DNA of 64,000 nucleotides from Bacillaceae bacterium OF18-1A (lineage in GTDB: Bacteria; Bacillota; Bacilli; Bacillales; Bacillaceae_G), in assembly GCA_027694045.1 (NCBI GenBank), contig JAQEWB010000001.1, positions 310,001-374,000 of the forward strand. Reading direction: 5' to 3'. Both the position numbers and the translations under genes were made by a program. Positions 58,109-64,000 of this stretch are shown here, one piece after another. The first letter of the stretch is position 1. Each line of letters opens with the position of its first letter. A model generated the notes under the pieces. It saw nothing but the letters and a program-made list of their open reading frames with translations. It was not told where the DNA came from and did not search any database.

Positions 58109-58939
58109 TTGGGTTACATTGTAGATATTTCGAAATGGAATGGCAACATTAACTGGGATGTAGCAGCACCACAATTAGATTTCGTAATTGCACGTGTGCA
58201 GGATGGATCTAATTATGTAGATCCTTTATATAAAACATATGTACAAGCAATGAAAGCAAGAAGTGTTCCATTTGGTAATTATGCATTTTGTCGTTTTGTT
58301 TCAGTAGAGGATGCACGGGTAGAAGCACGAGATTTTTGGAACCGTGGTGATAAAAATGCTACTGTTTGGGCAGCTGATGTAGAAGTGAAAACAATGAATG
58401 ATATGAAAGCGGGTACGCAAGCCTTTATTGATGAATTACACAGATTAGGTGCTAAGAAAGTCGGTTTATATGTTGGGCATCATATGTATGCTCCATTTGG
58501 AATGGCAAGTGTCAATTGTGATTTTGTATGGATTCCGCGTTATGGCGGTAATAAACCACTGTATCCGTGTGATCTTTGGCAATACACAGAAACAGGAAAT
58601 GTAGCTGGTATTGGAAAATGCGATTTAAATGAATTAACTGGAAGTAAACCTTTATCTTGGTTTACAAATCAAACTGTTGAACAACCAGAAAAACAAGAAG
58701 GGGTTGGAATTATAGTGGATAAATATAATAAAGTAGTTACGTATGAATTTGGGAAGGCGTTAGTACCTGAGATGTTAGAAATGATGGATGCCCTTGGTTA
58801 TGAATCTCGTATCATCTCTTATGGAGATAAACAAGGATTAGTTAGATTTGAAACAGCGCATCGTCAAGGGAATGAATTAGACAAAGCTACTGCTTGGTTA
58901 GATTCTAAAGGACTGAAATATTTCTATACAAAAGAATAG
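58109..58939 (+). CDS. GH25 lysozyme (muramidase) with C-terminal wall-binding domain
   Basis: 276 aa. The GH25 domain (about 1-190) has [17 protein letters not shown] at the N-terminus with catalytic-type Asp, the WAADVEVK strand with the Asp-x-Glu pair, and a final [14 protein letters not shown]. The C-terminal ~80 residues ([20 protein letters not shown] to [13 protein letters not shown]) resemble Amidase02_C-type wall-binding modules of Bacillus phage lysins. No signal peptide and no holin nearby, so it is probably a phage-derived lysin standing alone. TTG start with AAAAGGAG 11 bases upstream. Confidence 0.82.
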   Translation: MGYIVDISKWNGNINWDVAAPQLDFVIARVQDGSNYVDPLYKTYVQAMKARSVPFGNYAFCRFVSVEDARVEARDFWNRGDKNATVWAADVEVKTMNDMKAGTQAFIDELHRLGAKKVGLYVGHHMYAPFGMASVNCDFVWIPRYGGNKPLYPCDLWQYTETGNVAGIGKCDLNELTGSKPLSWFTNQTVEQPEKQEGVGIIVDKYNKVVTYEFGKALVPEMLEMMDALGYESRIISYGDKQGLVRFETAHRQGNELDKATAWLDSKGLKYFYTKE

Positions 58940-59208
58940 TTTAATGAAGGAAAATAAAAATCGGTTTATACATTGACTGCACTATTTATAGATATTCGAA
59001 ACACAAACCACCTCTGATATAATCAATATTTGTAAAATTCCCTTTTGCATTCATGTGCAAAAGTTTTTTGTTTCTAAGGGAGAGTTATTATGGGAGTGAA
59101 TATACGAATTCATTCTACTTATAATACGTAGAAACTAGACTAATAAACAATCCTTTTATACTTTGAAACATATAATATGATGAATTCTATTGAGGAGGAG
59201 TCATATTT
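58940..59208 (+). other. Gap with a hairpin and a 13-aa ORF
   Basis: A terminator-like hairpin at 59042-59063 (CTTTTGCA with TGCAAAAG, then T-run). A 13-aa frame MGVNIRIHSTYNT (59090-59131) follows behind GGGAGAG. Its meaning is unclear; it may be a gene remnant. Confidence 0.35.
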
Positions 59209-59400
59209 ATGGGGAATACTTGTCATTGTGGACATTCTCGAGATTGTAATAGATTTTGGGATGAGTTAATGTTTGGAAGTTGTAGATGTAAGCGCAGAGT
59301 TTGTCACGAATGTTGTTGCAAAGAGAAAGCAAAATGTGACTGTGAAAAATGTCATTGTAATGAGAGACCGAAATGTCGTTGTAAACATGAAGGGAAATAA
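59209..59400 (+). CDS. Very cysteine-rich 63-aa protein
   Basis: Fifteen or so Cys in 63 residues, mostly as C-x-C pairs and a CCC triplet: GNTCHCGHSRDC, GSCRCKRRVCHECCCKEKAK, CDCEKCHCNERPKCRCKHEG. Small, basic, His-containing. Such proteins are metal-binding (metallothionein-like) or cross-linked spore coat components. A strong GAGGAGGAG precedes the ATG and a bidirectional terminator follows. No homologue is recalled with certainty. Confidence 0.6.
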   Translation: MGNTCHCGHSRDCNRFWDELMFGSCRCKRRVCHECCCKEKAKCDCEKCHCNERPKCRCKHEGK

Positions 59401-59435
59401 TAGAAAAAGAGTACGTATAGTACTCTTTTTCTATT
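59399..59435. terminator. Bidirectional terminator after the Cys-rich gene
   Basis: AATAGAAAAAGAGTAC pairs with GTACTCTTTTTCTATT. Confidence 0.85.
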
Positions 59436-59441
59436 ATGAGT

Positions 59442-59894
59442 TCATATACCCTCTTGAACATACTTTTTTACAATTTCCCATCTGTCGTGCTTTTTAATCT
59501 TTATAGCTACATGAGTTCCGTTAGATTCTTTGTAAAAGATATATCCGCTGTTTGAATTTACATATGTCAATGGTTCACCTATGCAATCGCGCGAGCAAGA
59601 GTTGTTGATAAGTTCGATTAAGGATAATTCGCTCGGATCTGCTTTACTTGCATCTATAACGGTATCAAGGTTTGTTTTACGATAACCTTGTAAGTTCACA
59701 TGAAAAATTTGCTCTATTTCTCCTGTAATGCTAGTATTCATTACTGCAATTGAATTTTTCTTTTCTTGAAGAAATCCGTTTTCATAAAGTAATTTTGTAT
59801 ATCCAAGCCATGCGATTAAAACTACCATGAAGAACATACCAAATATTTTAAGCCTTCGAAGTCGTCTACTTATAATTGTTTCTGAGTATTTCAT
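59442..59894 (-). CDS. Single-pass membrane protein, 150 aa
   Basis: Basic N-terminus (ISRRLRRLK), one membrane segment (IFGMFFMVVLIAWLGYTKLL) and an extracellular domain with two Cys close together (NNSCSRDCIGEP) that may form a disulfide. The end, YVNSNSGYIFYKESNG then IKIKKHDRWEIVKKYV, is a beta-rich unit. Function unknown. TTGGAGGA precedes the ATG. Converges on the Cys-rich gene. Confidence 0.65.
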   Translation of the reverse strand: MKYSETIISRRLRRLKIFGMFFMVVLIAWLGYTKLLYENGFLQEKKNSIAVMNTSITGEIEQIFHVNLQGYRKTNLDTVIDASKADPSELSLIELINNSCSRDCIGEPLTYVNSNSGYIFYKESNGTHVAIKIKKHDRWEIVKKYVQEGI

Positions 59895-59975
59895 TCTAAT
59901 CCTCCAATGTTTTTAATTTAAAGTATGCCTGGAGACATACATTTAGAAGAGGATGACGTTCAACGCGTTCCTGAT

Positions 59976-60011
59976 AAAAAAGAAAACATCCAGAGATAGA
60001 TGTTTTCTTTT
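59976..60011 (-). terminator. Terminator after 60024 gene
   Basis: AAAAGAAAACATC pairs with GATGTTTTCTTTT; T-rich on the minus strand. Confidence 0.75.
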
Positions 60012-60023
60012 GAATATTTTTCA

Positions 60024-60380
60024 TTATCTGTTAGTTACTTGTTTCATAAGGGGTCTTATTTCTTTAACAGGTGGTTTTTTATCATATACATCAACGTAAG
60101 AAAAGTAATAGTTTAAGTTTCTAAGAAGACCTTTTCCTATTTTGGCGCTTAAGAAGGGAAAGACTTGTCCAGTATAATCATCAAGAGATTTACAATAATA
60201 TTTTTCGTCTAAATATATACTGTATTTACACGTTAGCTCTACTAAAGGATTGCCCTCATCATCAAATACTTCTTTAGAATCAATAATGTCTATTAATGCG
60301 AATTTTTCATTTAGATAAACTTTCTTCTTTTTCTCGTATTTATTTGTAAGTATAAAAACGAGACCAATGGCGTTAATCAA
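60024..60380 (-). CDS. Hypothetical protein, 118 aa
   Basis: The start is TTG at 60380 with AGGAGG seven bases upstream. A short hydrophobic N-terminus (INAIGLVFILTN) is followed by a charged beta-rich domain (KVYLNEKFALIDIIDSKEVF, CKYSIYLDEKYYCKSLDDY). It may be a peripheral membrane protein. No family recognised. Confidence 0.55.
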   Translation of the reverse strand: MINAIGLVFILTNKYEKKKKVYLNEKFALIDIIDSKEVFDDEGNPLVELTCKYSIYLDEKYYCKSLDDYTGQVFPFLSAKIGKGLLRNLNYYFSYVDVYDKKPPVKEIRPLMKQVTNR

Positions 60381-60473
60381 ACAATTTCCTCCTATAAAAA
60401 ACGGATATTAATAAAATATATCGATATAAGAGAAATGTAAAGAGGGATGGCAAAATATTGTTTATCGAAATTT

Positions 60474-60508
60474 GAATAAGCCAATTTATAAAACAAATTG
60501 GCTTATTC
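60474..60508 (-). terminator. Terminator after 60507 gene
   Basis: GAATAAGCCAATTT pairs with AAATTGGCTTATTC; overlaps the stop codon by two bases. Confidence 0.75.
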
Positions 60509-61130
60509 ATTGAAATATTTGCGGGAATTGTTTTATAATCGCATTCGTTATAGTGTCAGCCATTTCTAACGCATCTTTTTCAATTTTATCGTACAGTTTT
60601 ATACTTGCGTTATAATCTTTATTTAAGAAGGCTAGCGCTTCTGCTTTTGTTAGAGCTAAATGTTCATAAAACATTTTTCTGAATTCTTCTTTTTCTATAT
60701 ATGGGTTGATGCTGTTAAGAAAATCAACAATTTCATCACCATTAGCGTACCATTTTTTTTCTATAGCGGCAGCTGCATTTTGATCACCAGCTTTTGCAGC
60801 TTTCACGAGATCCGCTGCGATAACTAAGTGGTCTTTTATTAATGCATTGTATTTCTTTACTGCGTTTTCACCATAGAATGGTTCCAGCGATAGCCCCATA
60901 TGTGTTGCGTTTTGGAGAAGACGTTCAACGGTAACATTTACATCGGGTAAGTTAAAGATAATGCTTATAATTGCTAATCTCGTCCAAGTGACATGTTGTT
61001 CCCATAAAGAACGCATATAACCTTTTAAGAAATTCTCATTTTTACTAATCCGGTAATTACGTACAGACGTATCATAGTTTACATAAGGGTTATGATAGGG
61101 GGAGTAATACGGTTGCCAATAAGAATACAT
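60507..61130 (-). CDS. Hypothetical helical protein, 207 aa
   Basis: Tyr/Pro-rich N-terminus (YSYWQPYYSPYHNPYVNYD) then a helical domain: RSLWEQHVTWTRLAIISIIF, LVIAADLVKAAKAGDQNAAA, AIEKKWYANGDEIVDFLNSI. Related sequences in this genus are often mislabelled acetylglutamate kinase; I see no kinase motif. It resembles glycosyltransferase-free spore- or mucin-related helical bundles, but function is unknown. AAAGGAGTG supports the ATG at 61130. Confidence 0.6.
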   Translation of the reverse strand: MYSYWQPYYSPYHNPYVNYDTSVRNYRISKNENFLKGYMRSLWEQHVTWTRLAIISIIFNLPDVNVTVERLLQNATHMGLSLEPFYGENAVKKYNALIKDHLVIAADLVKAAKAGDQNAAAAIEKKWYANGDEIVDFLNSINPYIEKEEFRKMFYEHLALTKAEALAFLNKDYNASIKLYDKIEKDALEMADTITNAIIKQFPQIFQ

Positions 61131-61741
61131 AATTAGTAACACTCCTTTGAACAGTATATCTCAAAGTATGATGGGAATTATTTTTAGTTACATGTCCTAG
61201 ATTATTTTTAGCAAGTTGATATGTAGATGATTGAAAATAGGAAGGGGTTAGCAGAGTGTGTTATGGAATATATAAATTAATAGAATATAAAATAATGGAG
61301 ACCCTACAAGGGAATTTGTAGAGTCTCAAAAGGGTATTGCCGAGATGTCGGACTCGACTATGTAATAGTATCATAAAATTATTTTGAAAAAACCTGGTAA
61401 ATCTGTCCAAATGAAAATGCATCTTTAAGAAAGCCAAAAGGATTTGCTTCCCGCAGCAAATCCCTCTAACTAGATAATGTTGATGAGCAAAAACTCATCT
61501 GGAGTACTTTTATAGTAACAAGTAAAAAGCGTTTTGTGTATTGAGAAAAAATAAAATACATAGGTAGATGTAACGGATTCATGTTTGAATGTTTTGATTT
61601 ATATCATTTGTTATAATTGGAGTATGGTTGTAAGCTGAAGAAAAGATTTCTATGTATATATTAATTTCATCTCCTTCATGAAAGGGGATCCAACAAGTTA
61701 ATGATACATTAACAAGATTGTATTTTAGTAAGTCTATAAGT
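61131..61741. other. 610-base non-coding region with stacked stem-loops
   Basis: No ORF. Three clean stem-loops lie in order: GAGACCCTACAA with TTTGTAGAGTCTC (61298-61327), GGATTTGCT with AGCAAATCC (61440-61463), and GATGAG with CTCATC (61482-61499). A GC-richer patch with CCGA-GATG-TCGG lies between the first two. It may be a structured RNA; I cannot assign a known class. Confidence 0.45.
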
Positions 61742-61794
61742 TTTATCCCGATTTAACGGGGAGTAAAACCCGACTGATTAAAGCATCACTTTAT
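61742..61794 (+). repeat. bcr1-type repeat, copy G (53-bp deletion derivative)
   Basis: Both ends are kept (TTTATCCCGATTTAACGGGG and AAAGCATCACTTTAT, with TTTAT at each end) but the whole middle is missing. This shows that internal deletion can leave both termini. Confidence 0.8.
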
Positions 61795-61834
61795 ATTGAG
61801 AAAATTTTGTTATTGGAATATTTTTACACGTACA

Positions 61835-61990
61835 TTAATGCTTAAAAAGTTGAGAAAGAAAATTAAGAAGCTTTTTGTAAGAGAATAACGGTTGGTACTT
61901 ATAATAGGATTCATATTTCCATGCATCATTATTAGAGAATTGGAGATGTTCCGCTTTAGGTTTGATGGAACTCATATTACGGTGTTTCAT
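61835..61990 (-). CDS. Small 51-aa basic protein
   Basis: MKHRNMSSIKPKAEHLQFSN, then NDAWKYESYYKYQPLFSYKK and a hydrophobic end LLNFLSQLFKH. A strong AGGAGG lies seven bases before the ATG at 61990. Tyr/Lys-rich with amphipathic tail; could be a small membrane-associated or spore protein. Function unknown. Confidence 0.5.
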   Translation of the reverse strand: MKHRNMSSIKPKAEHLQFSNNDAWKYESYYKYQPLFSYKKLLNFLSQLFKH

Positions 61991-62184
61991 ATATAAACCT
62001 CCTGAAATTATGTGTATATGATTAGTAGTATTCTAGGAAGTTGAAGAAAATGTATATTTATAATCGAGTTCTTTCTTTAACAAAAATGAATAAGCTACTA
62101 GGCATCGATTCATCACTTTCAAGAAACATAAGTAATGATATAATAGGAATAGATGAAAGATAAAGAAAAGCAGGTGACTCTTTT

Positions 62185-64000
62185 TTGTTTACTAAAGCAC
62201 AAGAACTTTTAGCGTCTTACTTCGGTTATTCGTCATTCCGAAGAGGACAAGATGAAACAATTAAAAATGTATTAGAGGGGAAAGATACAGTTTGTATTAT
62301 GCCTACGGGCGGAGGTAAGTCTATTTGTTATCAAATTCCAGCATTAGTATTTGAAGGTACGACGTTAGTTATTTCACCTTTAATTTCACTGATGAAAGAT
62401 CAAGTAGACACATTAGTACAAAATGGGATTTCTGCCACGTATATTAATAGTTCTATTTCTATTACAGAAGCAAACCAGAGAATACAATTAGCGAAACAAG
62501 GACATTACAAGTTGCTGTACGTTGCTCCTGAGCGCCTTGATTCGATGGAGTTTGTTGACCAGCTTATCGATATGAAAATCCCGATGATTGCAATTGATGA
62601 GGCACACTGTATTTCACAGTGGGGACATGATTTCCGTCCGAGTTATTTACATATACATCGCATATTAGACTATCTTCCAGAAAAACCGCTCGTACTAGCA
62701 TTAACTGCGACAGCAACACCACAAGTACGTGAGGATATTTGTAACACGCTTGGAATTAATCAAGAAAATACGATTATGACAACTTTTGAGCGTGAGAACT
62801 TATCATTTTCTGTTGTTAAAGGTCAAGATCGGAATGCGTATTTAGCAGATTATATTCGTCAAAACCAAAAGGAATCTGGAATTATATATGCGGCTACTAG
62901 AAAAGTAGTGGATCAGTTATATGAAGATTTAATGAAAGCAGGAGTTTCAGTATCGAAATATCATGCTGGTATGAGTGATCACGACCGGGCTGAGCAGCAA
63001 GAGCTCTTTTTACGAGATGAAGTAAGTGTCATGGTAGCGACGTCTGCATTCGGGATGGGGATTGATAAATCGAATATTCGATACGTTATCCACTATCAAC
63101 TTCCTAAAAATATGGAAAGTTACTATCAAGAAGCAGGACGTGCTGGTCGTGACGGATTAGATAGTGAATGTATATTGTTATATTCTTCTCAAGATGTGCA
63201 AGTACAACGATTTTTAATTGATCAATCTACTGGAGAATCACGTTTTTCGAATGAACTAGAAAAACTACAAAATATGACCGATTATTGTCATACAGAACAG
63301 TGTTTACAATCATTCATTTTGCAATACTTTGGAGAAGAGCCGCAAGAAGATTGTGATCGCTGTGGTAATTGTACAGATGATCGTGAAAGTATTGACGTGA
63401 CGAGAGAATCACAAATGGTACTATCTTGTATGATTAGGACGAACCAAAGATTCGGAAAGCAAATGATTGCACAAGTATTAACTGGATCGAAAAATAAGAA
63501 AGTTATTGAATTCAACTTTCATACTTTGCCTACGTATGGCCTCTTATCAAATCGTAGTGTAAAAGAAGTTAGTGAGTTTATTGAATTTCTAATTTCAGAA
63601 GAGTTAATTGCAGTAGAGCACGGTACATATCCGACACTAAAAGTAACGGAAAAAGGGAAAGAAGTATTGCTTGGTAAAGAGAATGTATTACGTAAAGAAC
63701 GCGTAGAGACAAGACAAATTGTTCAAGATCATCCTTTATTTGAAGTACTTCGTGAAGTACGCAAGGAAATTGCACAAGGAGAAGGTGTTCCTCCGTTCGT
63801 TATTTTCTCTGACCAAACATTAAAAGATATGTGTGCAAAAATGCCGCAAAATGATTCTGAACTTCTTACTGTAAAGGGAATTGGAGAACATAAATTGGTG
63901 AAGTATGGCTCTCACTTCTTACAAGCAGTTCAGCACTTTATTGAGGAAAATCCAAACTATGCAGAATCAATTAAGACAGAAGTTATAACAGAGCGTAAAA
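62185..64000 (+). CDS. recQ: RecQ family ATP-dependent DNA helicase, 3' end outside window
   Basis: DNA unwinding helicase. TTG start at 62185 with AGGTG upstream. Motifs in order: RRGQDETIKNVL, Walker A CIMPTGGGKSICYQIPAL, DEAH box IAIDEAHCISQWGHDFRPSY, motif III ALTATAT, motifs V/VI SAFGMGIDKSNIRYVIH and YYQEAGRAGRDG. The RecQ zinc cluster is CDRCGNC, followed by a winged helix, and an HRDC domain begins near 63735 (DHPLFEVLREVRKEIAQGEG). About 605 residues are present before the right edge. Bacilli have a second paralogue (RecS); this looks like the HRDC-bearing one. Confidence 0.93.
   Translation, partial: MFTKAQELLASYFGYSSFRRGQDETIKNVLEGKDTVCIMPTGGGKSICYQIPALVFEGTTLVISPLISLMKDQVDTLVQNGISATYINSSISITEANQRIQLAKQGHYKLLYVAPERLDSMEFVDQLIDMKIPMIAIDEAHCISQWGHDFRPSYLHIHRILDYLPEKPLVLALTATATPQVREDICNTLGINQENTIMTTFERENLSFSVVKGQDRNAYLADYIRQNQKESGIIYAATRKVVDQLYEDLMKAGVSVSKYHAGMSDHDRAEQQELFLRDEVSVMVATSAFGMGIDKSNIRYVIHYQLPKNMESYYQEAGRAGRDGLDSECILLYSSQDVQVQRFLIDQSTGESRFSNELEKLQNMTDYCHTEQCLQSFILQYFGEEPQEDCDRCGNCTDDRESIDVTRESQMVLSCMIRTNQRFGKQMIAQVLTGSKNKKVIEFNFHTLPTYGLLSNRSVKEVSEFIEFLISEELIAVEHGTYPTLKVTEKGKEVLLGKENVLRKERVETRQIVQDHPLFEVLREVRKEIAQGEGVPPFVIFSDQTLKDMCAKMPQNDSELLTVKGIGEHKLVKYGSHFLQAVQHFIEENPNYAESIKTEVITERK

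Noticed and set aside
60507-61130. Annotation as acetylglutamate kinase
   Set aside because: No amino-acid-kinase motifs. The sequence is a helical protein with a Tyr/Pro-rich head, so that label would be a carried-over error.

Overview
The window looks like chromosomal DNA of a Bacillus cereus group member (cereus/anthracis/thuringiensis type). It is AT-rich, with strong AGGAGG-type ribosome binding sites and many TTG/GTG starts. It carries seven whole or decayed copies of a repeat matching bcr1, an element known from this group. Families typical of the group are present: YhbD/YhbE/YhbF, DUF3970, DUF3870, YkfB/YkfC, a CsxC-like spore coat pair and many small hypothetical proteins. No rRNA, tRNA, CRISPR array, IS transposase or intact prophage was found. 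A lone GH25 lysin is the only phage-like gene.

Layout. 1-5.3 kb: type II pantothenate kinase (cut by the window edge), FabZ-like dehydratase, aminotransferase, small lipoprotein and membrane genes, and an MFS exporter whose stop codon sits in the end of a bcr1 repeat. 5.1-10.4 kb: small genes, a methyltransferase, a nucleoside hydrolase, a GlsB/YeaQ membrane protein and a YjgB-like lipoprotein. 10.4-17.3 kb: a divergent MFS exporter / SgrR-type regulator pair, then yhbD-yhbE-yhbF (two bactofilins) and a DHA2 exporter. 17.3-20.9 kb: three bcr1 copies around two related spore-coat-type genes. 20.9-31.6 kb: a DegV protein, a TagA-type glycosyltransferase followed by an MTA/SAH nucleosidase-HAD fusion, a kinase-like protein, a secreted Xaa-Pro peptidase and a second DivIC-like gene. 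31.8-36 kb: a muropeptide recycling set (dipeptide epimerase YkfB, endopeptidase YkfC, peptide-binding lipoprotein).

36-42.5 kb: a lone dltD, a DedA protein and a DUF1836 regulator facing a small membrane-protein/yxcD operon. Both of these divergent promoters carry the same operator, placed two bases after the -10 box. 42.5-53.5 kb: a full trans-4-hydroxyproline catabolic island. It has two divergent operons, each with a near-perfect sigma-54 promoter, a sigma-54 activator, a three- or four-part D-hydroxyproline dehydrogenase split over both operons, a 4-hydroxyproline epimerase, a racemase paralogue lacking both catalytic cysteines, a DapA-family deaminase, an aldehyde dehydrogenase and a sodium:amino acid symporter. 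53.6-64 kb: an RsgA fragment, an HD hydrolase, an acetyltransferase, Mn-dependent pyrophosphatase, a lysin, small hypothetical genes and recQ (cut by the right edge).

Three themes stand out. First, two well-formed genes have no ATG/GTG/TTG start and seem to begin at AUA and CUG. Second, there are many small decayed genes (SHOCT, RsgA, metallophosphoesterase, and UGA-, UAG- or frameshift-interrupted ORFs). Third, short repeats sit exactly at gene boundaries. The most testable novel claims are the DUF1836 operator system, the cysteine-less racemase paralogue and the non-canonical starts. Everything here was read from the sequence by eye. Family names rest on recognised motifs, not on database searches.
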